DNA of 64,000 nt from Flavobacterium branchiicola (GCF_018383905.1 NZ_JAGYWA010000009.1:62001-126000); one strand, 5' to 3'; counted from the stretch's first letter, positions 31,401 to 41,100 are shown. Notes: generated by a model not told the origin, from the sequence alone. Numbers and translations: made by a program.

Positions 31401-33098
31401 TTTATGTTGCCAAATTATTATGTGCAGTTACCTTTTATTCCTTTGACAACCAATAGAAAAGTAGATAAAAAAGCACTTCCGGCAGTTGCAGAAAAAGATT
31501 TGATAAAAACGCAATACGAGACACCGGAAACTCCTGAAGAAATTGTTTTGGCCAAAATGTGGTCTGAAGTATTAAAAACAGATAATATTGGTAAAAAGGA
31601 TCATTTCTATAATTTGGGTGGCGATTCTATAAAGTCAATAATGATAATTGTCAAATTGAAAGAGCTGGGTTATATATTAAGAATTGATCATTTACTGAAA
31701 CATCCTGTTTTGGAAGATTTAGCAAAAAAACTTGAGAAAACAGCAATTCAAGACACAACAGAAGAAAGTCAAAAGGAGGCCGAAACCGCAACTTCAAATT
31801 GGAAAATTGGAGATTTAATTCCGCTTTCACCAAACCAAAAAAGGTTTTATAAAATGAAATATGCTGCAGTTACGCTAAGTTTTAGAGTACCTGATTTTAG
31901 TTTATTACAATTTGAAAAAGACTTTAAGGCATTCTTATCCCATATTCCAAATCTGACAGTGAGGTATGAAGAGATAAATAATACTGTTTATCAAAGATAT
32001 ATTGCCGCAGAAGATACTAAAATTCAGGTTTTAGTAAATGAAATAGAAAGCAATAATGAAGATGTAATAACCCAAAACGGAAAAGCATTTTTATTAGAAC
32101 AACCTTTTGATTTGCTTCAAGGAGCGTTAATAAGAGCTTTTATAGTTCCTGATGTCATTAAAAGTGATGCAACAGTAGTATTAGCCATCCACCATTCACT
32201 TGCAGATGCTTATACCACTGATACAATTTTAAAAGAAGCAGTAAATTATTTTAGTAGTAAAAAAGAAATCGGAGCTTACCATCATCCTTTCGAATTTATT
32301 ACGCTTCAGGAAAAATATCTTAATTCTGAAGAAGGGCTCGAAAAACGAAAGTATTGGGTTCAAAATTTAAACGATCAATTACTGCACCGTACCTATCATA
32401 ACAATGAAAGGGTTGATTATGTTGAACAGGAGATTATAATTTTCGGGGAAAAATTCGATAAAATAAAAGATTTGGCAATTGATTTAAATGTGCCGGTTAG
32501 TGCTCTTTTTAATGTGTTTTATCTCATGATTCTTAACAAAGTGGGTAACGAAGCTAAAAAGCTATACCAAATTTTTGTTACAGGCAGAGAAAAAGAAATC
32601 AAAGGATTAGAAACAGACCGAATATTAGGTGCAATTGATAATGTTTTGATTCATAATTATTATGAAAATGATTTTGATTTAAACATCGAGACTATTAGAG
32701 ATACCTATCTGCAATATCTAAAAGAGAGAATGGAGCAGACACTTCCTTATGAAACAATGCGAGAGGATTTCAGAGATGCATCAGGAATTGATTTAGATGC
32801 TAACATCATTGGATTTTTGAATTTTATTATTTCAGAAAATAGCCTTTCTAACATTGATTTACTTGAAAAAGTGACTACCATTTATACCAAATCAGATGCG
32901 TCTTGTGAGGTGAGTTTGATTTGTAATCTATTCTCAAATGGCATCATTGTAAGGTTGATATCCAAGAAAGATTTTTATGAAAAAAACACAAGCTCTTTAT
33001 CTCTTGAAGCATACATTGAAGAGTTTGCAGCATTCATAAATAAAAAAAGCAAACAAAAAGAAGACAAGTCTAATAAGTTGCATAAGGAGAAAATGTAG
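28422..33098 (+). CDS. Single-module NRPS with unusual C-terminal condensation-like domain: docking-C-A-T-C*
   Basis: 1558 residues: TubC-type docking (1-60), C (HHIISDG at about 208), A, T (S1069 in GGDSI) and a full-length condensation-like domain (about 1130-1545) with no A domain after it. The A pocket reads DTWTIASISK, closest to Phe/aromatic codes but not an exact match; its A8 motif is KLHGYRIE and A10 is NRK, both slightly degenerate. The terminal domain has HHSLADA (His1257, His1258, Asp1262), so Ala replaces the last Gly of HHxxxDG. The GGDSI carrier is the type usually seen before epimerases, so a divergent epimerase is one reading. A recruitment (interface or X-like) domain for the hydroxylase encoded two bases upstream is another. 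The protein is a paralogue of the next NRPS along its whole length. The Lys-rich tail lacks the hydrophobic docking end of the neighbours. Confidence 0.92.
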   Translation: MAHLIKNLLKRLRENDIYLKVNDKEELEITVKQGKIPSELVEEIRAHKKDILEYLKSSEDDTANKIEKAPESDSYPLSSAQKSLWIVSQDPEASLAYNIPSYSVLKGLKNIDVLDQAIKAVIDRHEILRTVFKNNENGELRQFILNTADLNFKIDYVDFKNESNAQAGISNYIKNDTNTPFDLEKGPLLRVAILEINEQEFCFYYNLHHIISDGWSNDILEKEFLAFYSVYSTKSGINLPELNMQYKDYAVWESSLLASEKMEDYKKYWTEKLSGDLPRLNLPSNKQRPKFQTYNGHQFQTYISPDEVNKLREITQKEGGSLFMSVLSLIKILLYKYTNETDITIGFPMANRDNLNLQDQIGFYIRPLALRNHILPEETFAQFYKKLKDNTFLAFNNKEYPFPILVNDLKIKNDPGRSPIFDISLTFHNTSSENNTEIFNTSKISDLGSNKCKQDIEFHFKEIGNYLSFVLNYNPDVYDSDMVIQFMSHFKELVADLHSNPGKAIKDLNYLSTKEWATLIHEFNNTAGDSPKDKTLVDLFEIQVKETPDNEAVFFEGKSITYKELDVITDRLAVSLRTEHGIEKGDFVGVQLHRSEWYIISFLGILKAGAVYVPIDYELPEDRKSFIISDTGLKLLIVETAFIFDLDFYDGLLFSIDVEFDSSIETAAYQKQNLTPQDLAYVIYTSGSTGNPKGVMIEHAGIVNTIASEREAIGMKNYKNSLQFASFSFDTSIWDIFNTLLSGSALYILSEETRKDVKAFEAYIVENKIDIATLPPAFLKLIDINCLKNLKMLITAGEAAIYDKVTAYLEYGSFYNSFGPTESSISCTGYKVGKGDKLQSTNIPIGKPIKNAQIYILDANLNPCGTGIYGEIYIAGAGLARGYQNREELTSNTFIPNPFQEGKRMYKSGDMGRWLPDGNLEYKGRVDDQVKLHGYRIELGEIENRLSEIEGVKHSVVIVKQDEEDKYLVAYYVSDETLDKNKIQTELSKVLPVFMLPNYYVQLPFIPLTTNRKVDKKALPAVAEKDLIKTQYETPETPEEIVLAKMWSEVLKTDNIGKKDHFYNLGGDSIKSIMIIVKLKELGYILRIDHLLKHPVLEDLAKKLEKTAIQDTTEESQKEAETATSNWKIGDLIPLSPNQKRFYKMKYAAVTLSFRVPDFSLLQFEKDFKAFLSHIPNLTVRYEEINNTVYQRYIAAEDTKIQVLVNEIESNNEDVITQNGKAFLLEQPFDLLQGALIRAFIVPDVIKSDATVVLAIHHSLADAYTTDTILKEAVNYFSSKKEIGAYHHPFEFITLQEKYLNSEEGLEKRKYWVQNLNDQLLHRTYHNNERVDYVEQEIIIFGEKFDKIKDLAIDLNVPVSALFNVFYLMILNKVGNEAKKLYQIFVTGREKEIKGLETDRILGAIDNVLIHNYYENDFDLNIETIRDTYLQYLKERMEQTLPYETMREDFRDASGIDLDANIIGFLNFIISENSLSNIDLLEKVTTIYTKSDASCEVSLICNLFSNGIIVRLISKKDFYEKNTSSLSLEAYIEEFAAFINKKSKQKEDKSNKLHKEKM

Positions 33099-33168
33099 TT
33101 AAACTATTGAGCATTGAACAATGTGTTCCAAAAGAATAAATTATTAACCAGAAGAAAAATGTTTAACC

Positions 33169-36100
33169 ATGGAAGATTTAATCAAAAACCTGTTGAGAAG
33201 ATTGAGAGATAGTGATATTTATCTTAAAGTAAATTATAATGAGGAATTAGAAATTACGGTGAAACATGGAAAAATTCCTTCTGAATTAGTTCAGGAAATC
33301 AGGGAACATAAACAAGATATCATTAGTTATCTGAAATCTGCTGAAAATCGGTCAGAAAACAAAATAGAGAAAGCCAGGCCTGCTGAAAGTTATGTAACCT
33401 CATCGGCACAAAAATCATTGTGGATTGTTAGTCAGGACGAAATTGCTTCAATTGCTTATAATATTCCTTCATATAAATTATTGCAGGGCGTAAAAGATAT
33501 AGCCATTTTAAAAAAAGCTATAAACGCAGTTATTGACAGACATGAGATTTTGAGAACTGTTTTTAAGAACGATGATCAAGGCGAATTGAAGCAATTCATT
33601 TTAGATTTTAATGCATTGAATTTTAAAGCTCATCATATCGATTTGAGAGAAGAGGAAGAGCGTGAAAAAAGTGTATTTAAGTACATTCAAAATGATTCGT
33701 ACCAACCCTTTGATTTAGAAAAAGGGCCACTATTAAGAGTTGCTTTTTTGCAAATTTCGGAAGAGAGCTTTTATTTCTACTACAATTTGCATCACATAAT
33801 AAGTGATGGCTGGTCTAATGCTATTTTAGAAAAAGAAGTGCTGGCTTTTTATAATTTCTATCTGGACGGTACGGCAATCAATTTGCCTGAATTAGAAACG
33901 CAATATAAAGATTATGCTGTCTGGGAAAATTCACTTTTTGAGAGTGGAAAAATGGAAAGCTATAAAAAGTTTTGGACAGATAAACTGGCAGGTGAATTAC
34001 CACGTATTAATCTGCCTGCAAACAAACAAAGACCTAAGTTTAAAACCTATAACGGACATCAGTTTCAGGCATATATAGCTGCCGATGAATTAGCTGGAAC
34101 AAAGAAATTACTTCAAAAAGAAGGGGGAACTTTATTTACATCTATTTTGGCAATATTAAAAATCCTGCTATACAAGTATACAAACGAAAGGGATATTACA
34201 ATTGGATTTCCTATTGTCAACAGAGACGAGTTTAATTTGCAAAACCAAATTGGTTATTACATAAAACCATTGGCATTGCGTGATTATTTGTCTCCGGAAG
34301 ATACGTTTAGTACTTTTTATCAAAAACTAAAGAAAAATACTTTTTTGGCATTCAATAACAAACAGTATCCTTTTCAGGTTTTGGTAAACGATTTAAAATT
34401 AGATTACGATCCTGCAAGAAATCCGTTATTCGACATTTCGCTTACTTTTCATAATATTTCATCAGAAAATCAATTTAATAAAAACTTTGATCATACAATA
34501 ATTGATGATCTGGGAGCAAGTAAGTGTAAGCAGGATATTGAATTTCATTTTCAGGAATTAGGAGACCATTTATCGTTCATGGTAAACTTTAATACAGATG
34601 TTTATGAATCTGAAATGATTATTCGGTTCATGAAGCATTTTAAGCAAATTTTATCAACATTAGTAAACAATCCAGACAGCCCGATCGACGATTTAAATTA
34701 TTTAACCGAAGTAGAAAAATCGAAGCTAATACACGATTTTAATAATACAGCTGTTGACTATCCAAAAAATAATACCTTGATCAGTTTGTTTCAGCAACAA
34801 GTTAAAAACATTCCTGATACTATTGCTGTAGTTTTTGAAGACAAAGCACTAACGTATAGTGAGCTGGATTTACTTTCTGATCGTTTGGCATATAATCTGC
34901 AAGAAAATTATAATATTCAAAAAGGAGATTTTATTGGGGTGCAGTTAAACAGAAGTGAATGGTTTATTGTCTCAATTCTTGGAATATTAAAAGCTGGTGC
35001 TGTTTATGTACCTATTGACCCTCATTTACCGGCAGATAGAAAAGCATTTATTTTTGAAGATGCCGATTTAAAATTATTAATTACGGAGACCTTATTCATC
35101 TTTGATTTAAATTTTTATGAAGGTCATGTTTTTTCTATAGATGTAGAATTTGATGGAACACTTGAGGTACATTATCAGCAACCAAAACTATCTCCTGATG
35201 ATCTGGCTTATATAATTTATACTTCCGGATCTACAGGAAATCCTAAAGGCGTGGCTATTGAACATGCAGGAATTGTAAATACCATACTATCACAGATTGA
35301 TATTTTTGAACTTAAAAATTGCAAGAACAGTTTGCAATTGGCGTCTTTTTCGTTCGATGCCTCGATTTCAGAAATATTTATCACGCTTTTGTCCGGTTCC
35401 AGTCTTTATGTATTAAACGACGAAACCCGAATGGATGTTAAATTATTCGAAAAATACATTATCGAAAATAAAATAGACATTGCTACTATAACGCCAGCTT
35501 ATTTAAAGCTACTGGACATAAGCAGTTTAAAAGATTTAAAAGTTTTGATAAGTGCGGGCGAATCGGCCGTGTACGACAAAGTTGTAGAGTACTTACAATA
35601 CGGGACATTTTATAACGCATACGGACCAACGGAAACAAGTATATGTGCAACCATATTTAAAATAGAAAAAGATAGCAAACTAAACACAGTGAATATTCCT
35701 ATTGGAAAACCCATTGCCAATACTGCCATTTATATTTTGAATGAATTCCTTTCACCATGTTCAATTAACGTTACGGGCGAAATTTATATTGGTGGAAATG
35801 GTTTGGCGAGAGGATATCTTAATCGTACTGATCTCACAAAAGAAAAGTTTATTCCAAATCCTTTTAAAGAAGGCGAATTGATGTATCGCTCAGGCGATTT
35901 AGGCAAATGGTTGCCAGATGGAAATGTTGAGTTTGCAGAAAGAGCAGACGATCAGGTAAAAATTCGTGGACATAGGATAGAATTAGGAGAAATAGAAAAC
36001 AGTATTTCGCAAATAAAAGGAATTAGTCATTCTGTAGTGGTTATAAGAGAAAACGAAGGCGATAAATTTCTCGTAGCCTACTATGTATTGAATGACGTTT

Positions 36101-37833
36101 TAGACAAGAAAGAAATACAATCTCAATTGATTAAAGTACTACCTGATTATATGTTACCCAGCTATTATATTCAGTTAAATTCGATACCCTTGACCATAAA
36201 TGGAAAGATCGATAAAAAAGCACTTCCGGCCGTTAAAGAAGATGATTTAATAAAAACAGCATATGTGCCTGCCACAACTACAGAAGAAAAGGTTTTGGCC
36301 GACGTTTGGAAACTAGTTCTTAAATGTGATACGATAGGTTTAAAAGATAATTTTTACAACTTGGGAGGTGATTCTATTAAAGCAATATCAATCGTTTCAA
36401 ATCTCAAACAACAAGGTTATCTGTTAAAAATAGACTACTTATTAAAAAATCCAATACTGGAAGATTTATCAAAGTTAATATCGAAGAATTCGGTAGAAAA
36501 AAGTAGTTCAGAAAAACAAATCGTTGCCTCCGATCACGAGAAAATTTGGGAAATCGGGGATGTGATAGCCTTATCACCGAATCAAAAAAGATTTTATAAA
36601 ATGAAGTATTCGGCAGTTAGCTTCAGCTTTACAATGCCCTATTTCAATGTATTTCAATTTGAAGAAAAATTCAGAATCTTTTTATCTCATTTTCCAAATC
36701 TTACTATAAAATATGAAGAAAATGAAGATGGAGTTTTTCAAAGATATATAAGTGCCAATGAAACTAAAATTAAAATTTTGGTAAATAAGCCGGAAGTAAA
36801 TGATGAAAAGCAAATTTATAATACAGGAAAAGAATTTTTATTGGATAAACCATTTGATTTACTTCACGGAGAATTAATCAGAGCCTTTGTTGTTCCTGAT
36901 GTTAGTAAACTCAAAGCGACAATTTTTGTAGCATTACATCACTCTCTTGCAGATGCTTATACAACAGATATACTTGTAGAACAAGCTGTGGCTTATTTTG
37001 AAAAAGATAGGGAGATTAAAAAATTTCATCATCCCTTTCAGTTTATTGCATTGCAGCAACAGTATCTAAATTCGGAAGAAGCATTCGAAAAAAGAATGTA
37101 CCTGGTTGAAAACTTAGAAGATCAACGACTTTATAATCATGTTACTAAAGAAATTGAAAGAGAAGATTTTCTGGAGCAGGAAATGATTATTTCAGGACAG
37201 GAGTTTAAGAAAATACAAGAGTTTAGTAAAGATTTGAACCTTCCTGTGAGTGCAATTTTTAATGCATTTTTTCTAATGATCCTGAATAAGACGGGTAAAG
37301 AAGATCAAAAATTGTATCAAATTTTGGTCAACAACAGAGAAAGGGAAGTAAAAGGTTTGCAAACAGAGAATATACTCGGAGTAATTGATGATGTTTTGAT
37401 AGCAAACTATTTCAATAATGATTTTGATTTAAGTATCGAATTTATCAGAAATAATTATTTACAGTATTTAAATGACAGAATAGAACAGACAATTCCTTAT
37501 GAAACAATACGCGAGGATTTTAGGATTGCTTCGGGTATAGATTTAGACCGAAATGTTATTGGTTTTCTGAATTTTCTAATTTCTGAAACAGAGATTGATA
37601 ATGTAGAGAATACAGAAAAAAGTACCATAAAAGAAACGAAAACGGATATAGGGTTTGATCTAAGTTTAGTTTGTAAACTCTTCTTAAATGGTATTACGGT
37701 AAAATTAGTTTGTAAAAAACATTTTTATGATGAGAACAAAAATGTTTTATCACTTGAGCAATATGTTGAAGAATTCCTCAGTGTTTTAGCTGAAAATCAA
37801 AATATTAATATAGCAGATCAATACAATAAATAA
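33169..37833 (+). CDS. Single-module NRPS paralogue with C-terminal condensation-like domain: docking-C-A(Tyr/Phe)-T-C*
   Basis: 1554 residues with the same domain order as the upstream gene and motifs at the same residue numbers: HHIISDG at 208, carrier S1069 in GGDSI, HHSLADA at 1257. The A pocket reads DASTIAAICK, between the known Tyr (DASTVAAVCK) and Phe (DAWTIAAICK) codes. The core of this A domain closely resembles the fourth A domain of the large four-module NRPS, while its N-terminal part resembles that of its tandem neighbour. Because both tandem proteins carry nearly the same N-terminal docking domain, they could act in series or compete for the same upstream partner. No thioesterase, methyltransferase or canonical epimerase is visible. 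The gap to the preceding gene is 70 bases. Confidence 0.92.
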   Translation: MEDLIKNLLRRLRDSDIYLKVNYNEELEITVKHGKIPSELVQEIREHKQDIISYLKSAENRSENKIEKARPAESYVTSSAQKSLWIVSQDEIASIAYNIPSYKLLQGVKDIAILKKAINAVIDRHEILRTVFKNDDQGELKQFILDFNALNFKAHHIDLREEEEREKSVFKYIQNDSYQPFDLEKGPLLRVAFLQISEESFYFYYNLHHIISDGWSNAILEKEVLAFYNFYLDGTAINLPELETQYKDYAVWENSLFESGKMESYKKFWTDKLAGELPRINLPANKQRPKFKTYNGHQFQAYIAADELAGTKKLLQKEGGTLFTSILAILKILLYKYTNERDITIGFPIVNRDEFNLQNQIGYYIKPLALRDYLSPEDTFSTFYQKLKKNTFLAFNNKQYPFQVLVNDLKLDYDPARNPLFDISLTFHNISSENQFNKNFDHTIIDDLGASKCKQDIEFHFQELGDHLSFMVNFNTDVYESEMIIRFMKHFKQILSTLVNNPDSPIDDLNYLTEVEKSKLIHDFNNTAVDYPKNNTLISLFQQQVKNIPDTIAVVFEDKALTYSELDLLSDRLAYNLQENYNIQKGDFIGVQLNRSEWFIVSILGILKAGAVYVPIDPHLPADRKAFIFEDADLKLLITETLFIFDLNFYEGHVFSIDVEFDGTLEVHYQQPKLSPDDLAYIIYTSGSTGNPKGVAIEHAGIVNTILSQIDIFELKNCKNSLQLASFSFDASISEIFITLLSGSSLYVLNDETRMDVKLFEKYIIENKIDIATITPAYLKLLDISSLKDLKVLISAGESAVYDKVVEYLQYGTFYNAYGPTETSICATIFKIEKDSKLNTVNIPIGKPIANTAIYILNEFLSPCSINVTGEIYIGGNGLARGYLNRTDLTKEKFIPNPFKEGELMYRSGDLGKWLPDGNVEFAERADDQVKIRGHRIELGEIENSISQIKGISHSVVVIRENEGDKFLVAYYVLNDVLDKKEIQSQLIKVLPDYMLPSYYIQLNSIPLTINGKIDKKALPAVKEDDLIKTAYVPATTTEEKVLADVWKLVLKCDTIGLKDNFYNLGGDSIKAISIVSNLKQQGYLLKIDYLLKNPILEDLSKLISKNSVEKSSSEKQIVASDHEKIWEIGDVIALSPNQKRFYKMKYSAVSFSFTMPYFNVFQFEEKFRIFLSHFPNLTIKYEENEDGVFQRYISANETKIKILVNKPEVNDEKQIYNTGKEFLLDKPFDLLHGELIRAFVVPDVSKLKATIFVALHHSLADAYTTDILVEQAVAYFEKDREIKKFHHPFQFIALQQQYLNSEEAFEKRMYLVENLEDQRLYNHVTKEIEREDFLEQEMIISGQEFKKIQEFSKDLNLPVSAIFNAFFLMILNKTGKEDQKLYQILVNNREREVKGLQTENILGVIDDVLIANYFNNDFDLSIEFIRNNYLQYLNDRIEQTIPYETIREDFRIASGIDLDRNVIGFLNFLISETEIDNVENTEKSTIKETKTDIGFDLSLVCKLFLNGITVKLVCKKHFYDENKNVLSLEQYVEEFLSVLAENQNINIADQYNK

Positions 37834-37859
37834 TAAAAAAGATTTACACAAATTAAAAA

Positions 37860-40250
37860 ATGAAAAGAATCATAATAACACTAATATTAATTATAAGCCC
37901 ATTTTTTTGTATCGGACAAATAAAAATAAGTGGTAAGATCAAGGACGAAAAAGCTATGCTCGCATTTGTGGACATTGTTTTGACAAACGGTAAAAATCAA
38001 ACCATAAAACAAACACTTACCAATAGCAATGGTGATTTTGAAATTGAAGCAAAAGCCGAATCCTATACTTTGACAGTAAGTCATAGTAATTATTTGAGTT
38101 TTGTAAAAAAAATTGATTTAACAGAACCAATGGTTTTAGAACCAATAGTACTGGTAGAAAAAAGTACTTCTTTAGATGAGGTGGTGATTAATTCTTCTCC
38201 GACAAAAATTAGAAGAGAAGCTGATAAAACAGTCGTAAACATTGACCGAAGTCCAATTACCAGCACAGGAAATATTTTTGAAGCTTTAGGAAAAACCCCG
38301 GGCTTAGTGGTTAGAAATGATCAGATTTCTATGCTGGGAAAAAGTGGTGTAATGATATCTATAGACGGTAGAATGGTACAGCTTTCCGGAGAAGATTTAA
38401 GTAATTTTTTAAAATCATTGCCAGCAAGTGATATCAAGGAAGTTGAGGTAATCACGAATCCTTCTGCCAAATATGAAGCACAAGGAAATAGCGGTGTTAT
38501 TAATATCATTTATAAAAAGATCAAAAAAGATACCTGGAGTGATAGCATGTCATTAGTAGAGAATCAGGCAAAATACGGATGGAGAACCTTTAGAAATAAC
38601 TTTAGTTATCAAAAAGATAAATTAAGTTTTCTTATAAGCGGAGTGTACAATTCCGGATCATTTTACAGAGAAGAAAGAACAACAATTGATTTTGTAGATA
38701 GTCCTCTAAAATTAATAAGTAAATCTAAGGAAAAGAAGAATGATTTTTCTACCCGATTACTGCTGGATTATGACTTTACTAAAAACACAAGAGTTGGTGT
38801 ACAATATTTACGTATGGTTGTTATTCCTACCACAACTGATGATGTTAAAACAACGTTTTTTGACAAGAATCAGCAAATAACAAATTACTTAATAGGAAAC
38901 GTAGATACTAAGGATGATAAAAACAACTCGATATTTAATTTCTATGTAGATCAGAAGTTAGATACGTTAGGCAAAAAGATTGTCTTTAATTTTGATATTC
39001 TGGATTATAATACAAAAAGAGAAAATAGTATTTTGTCTAATAACTACAGTCCTGACGGAGAATTTTTAAACATTGATTTTTCTAACACAGGAAATTCTTT
39101 TCAGGATGTCAGCAATTACAGTGGAAAAATTGATGTAGAATTTCCAATAGAATGGGTTAAGCTTTCGTATGGTGGTAAAGCGAGTTTTAGTAAAACCAAT
39201 TACCAGTTGTATAATTACAATACCATAAGCGGAACACCTGTTTTAAATCCTTTGCAATCCAATCAGTTTGACTTTGATGAAAATATTCAGTCTGTTTATG
39301 TAAATGGTTCTAAAAAGTTTAATGAAAGATGGGAAGCGCAATTAGGATTACGCTCTGAATTTACACAAACCAAAGGTGTTTCTTTAGATGCATTTCCGCC
39401 GGAATATGAAAATAAGTACGCAAAATTATTCCCTACGCTTTATTTGTTATTTGCCCAAAATGAAAATAACACTTATATAGTAAATTATGGAAAAAGAATA
39501 AACAGACCTGGTTACAGACAATTAAATCCGGCACGTTATTTTATTAATAGTCAGGTATCTGCAATTGGTAATCCATACTTATTACCATCTTACAGTAATA
39601 ACATAGAATTATCGCATACTTATAAAAGTAATTTGTCTACCAAAATTTCATTTAGCGCTACTACAAATTCATATAGTGTAATTCCCGAAGTTAATAAAGT
39701 GACCAATGAACAGACCATTATATTTAAAAACTTTTTTAATGAATATAATTATTCATTGACAGAAAGTTATCAATGGGACATCACTAATTGGTTAAAAACC
39801 GACAGTAATATATTTATAAATTATAGTACTGCAAAGAAAACAGATCCTGCTGTAGATGTAGAGCTTCTGAATGGTTTTGAATTTCGTGCACAAATTAATA
39901 ATGTTATAAATTTCAATAAATCAAAGTCTATCGTAGGCGAGGTCAATTTTTGGTATGATTCGGCCTATAATAATGTCTTATTTCATTATTCAGCATCAAG
40001 TTCATTAGATATGGCAGTTGCATTTAAGTCATTGGTAAAAAACATGAATTTAACCGTGGGGGTAAATGACTTATTCAATTCAAGCCCAAGCTATGCTTAT
40101 TCAACAGTAAATGGTATCAATCAAAGCTTTATCTCTTATCCAAGTAATCGCTATTTCAAAGTATCACTGTCTTACAATTTTGGAAACGACAAAGTTTCTA
40201 AAAAAGACAGAAATTTTGGTAACGAAGAAATAAGAAGAAGAAGTAACTAA
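37860..40250 (+). CDS. TonB-dependent-receptor-like outer membrane protein (OMP_b-brl type)
   Basis: 796 residues. A Sec signal peptide ends near residue 20 (FFCIGQ). Next comes a carboxypeptidase-regulatory-like beta-sandwich (about 22-95), a plug-like region (about 110-215, with GVMISIDGR and NPSAKYEAQG) and a long beta-barrel ending in alternating hydrophobic strands and a charged tail. This matches the Bacteroidota outer-membrane beta-barrel family related to TonB-dependent receptors. No separate SusD-like, FecI or FecR partner is nearby. It lies 26 bases after an NRPS gene and 12 before the thioesterase gene, so it is part of the biosynthetic operon and may take up, sense or release the product. 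The substrate is not predictable. Confidence 0.88.
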   Translation: MKRIIITLILIISPFFCIGQIKISGKIKDEKAMLAFVDIVLTNGKNQTIKQTLTNSNGDFEIEAKAESYTLTVSHSNYLSFVKKIDLTEPMVLEPIVLVEKSTSLDEVVINSSPTKIRREADKTVVNIDRSPITSTGNIFEALGKTPGLVVRNDQISMLGKSGVMISIDGRMVQLSGEDLSNFLKSLPASDIKEVEVITNPSAKYEAQGNSGVINIIYKKIKKDTWSDSMSLVENQAKYGWRTFRNNFSYQKDKLSFLISGVYNSGSFYREERTTIDFVDSPLKLISKSKEKKNDFSTRLLLDYDFTKNTRVGVQYLRMVVIPTTTDDVKTTFFDKNQQITNYLIGNVDTKDDKNNSIFNFYVDQKLDTLGKKIVFNFDILDYNTKRENSILSNNYSPDGEFLNIDFSNTGNSFQDVSNYSGKIDVEFPIEWVKLSYGGKASFSKTNYQLYNYNTISGTPVLNPLQSNQFDFDENIQSVYVNGSKKFNERWEAQLGLRSEFTQTKGVSLDAFPPEYENKYAKLFPTLYLLFAQNENNTYIVNYGKRINRPGYRQLNPARYFINSQVSAIGNPYLLPSYSNNIELSHTYKSNLSTKISFSATTNSYSVIPEVNKVTNEQTIIFKNFFNEYNYSLTESYQWDITNWLKTDSNIFINYSTAKKTDPAVDVELLNGFEFRAQINNVINFNKSKSIVGEVNFWYDSAYNNVLFHYSASSSLDMAVAFKSLVKNMNLTVGVNDLFNSSPSYAYSTVNGINQSFISYPSNRYFKVSLSYNFGNDKVSKKDRNFGNEEIRRRSN

Positions 40251-40262
40251 AAATTAATAAGC

Positions 40263-41003
40263 ATGGAAAATAGAGTAAATAAATTTCAATTGTTTTTGCT
40301 TCATTTTGCAGGAGGAAGTTCCTATTCTTTTGATTTTTTAAAGAAAGAGTTTGATGCGGATATCGAATTCATTGCACTTGAATTGCCGGGCAGAGGAAAA
40401 AGATTTGAGGAAAAATTACTAAAATCAAAACAATTGGCAATCGCTGATTATTGCAAACAGATCATTAGTTTAAGTAATGGATCTCCCTTTATAATTTATG
40501 GGCATAGTATGGGAGCTTCATTAGGATTACGAGTGGTTTCAGAACTTGAGCGTGCCGGCTATTATCCAAAGCGACTGATTGTTACCGGAAATGCTGGCCC
40601 CGGTGTACAAAAAAAAGAAAATGTTATACGCTATTTGTTAGATGATTTTCACTTTAAGGAAGAACTAAGAAACTTAGGTGGAATTCCTGAAGAAGTACTG
40701 ACAAATACAGTTTTATATGATTTTTTTGCGCCTATAATGCGTGCAGATTTTGAATGTATTGAAAAAAAAACTACTGCTTCAGAAAATAAGAATAACGCTA
40801 AACTGCAAACCCCGATATATGCCATGATGGGATCTGAAGAAGAATGCTGCAACGAGATCACAAACTGGAGGAATTTTACCAGTGCTAGTTTTGAATATAA
40901 AATTTTAAAAGGGAATCATTTTTTTATTTATAACCATGTAAAGGAATTAACAACCCTGATAAAAAAATCGTTTTTAACAGAAATGCACTTTCAGGAATTG
41001 TAA
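40263..41003 (+). CDS. Type II thioesterase (GrsT-like)
   Basis: 246 residues, alpha/beta hydrolase of the external thioesterase family that clears misprimed or stalled acyl groups from NRPS and PKS carriers in the cytoplasm. Visible motifs are LHFAGGSS near the N-terminus, ELPGRG, the nucleophile Ser82 in GHSMG and the catalytic His219 in KGNHFF. The usual acidic residue region reads GSEEEC, with Glu where Asp is common. Length fits the family. It has no signal peptide and lies between the receptor and exporter genes of the cluster. It is unlikely to be the main product-releasing enzyme, since this family usually edits, but with no integrated thioesterase in the window that possibility stays open. 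Confidence 0.92.
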   Translation: MENRVNKFQLFLLHFAGGSSYSFDFLKKEFDADIEFIALELPGRGKRFEEKLLKSKQLAIADYCKQIISLSNGSPFIIYGHSMGASLGLRVVSELERAGYYPKRLIVTGNAGPGVQKKENVIRYLLDDFHFKEELRNLGGIPEEVLTNTVLYDFFAPIMRADFECIEKKTTASENKNNAKLQTPIYAMMGSEEECCNEITNWRNFTSASFEYKILKGNHFFIYNHVKELTTLIKKSFLTEMHFQEL

Positions 41004-41100
41004 AGAAGAATACCTTTTTTATCAAAATAAAACCAGCTAACAAGTCAATTAATATTTAGAGTATCAAATTTAAAAATCAAATTATTTAATAAAATCAGAA

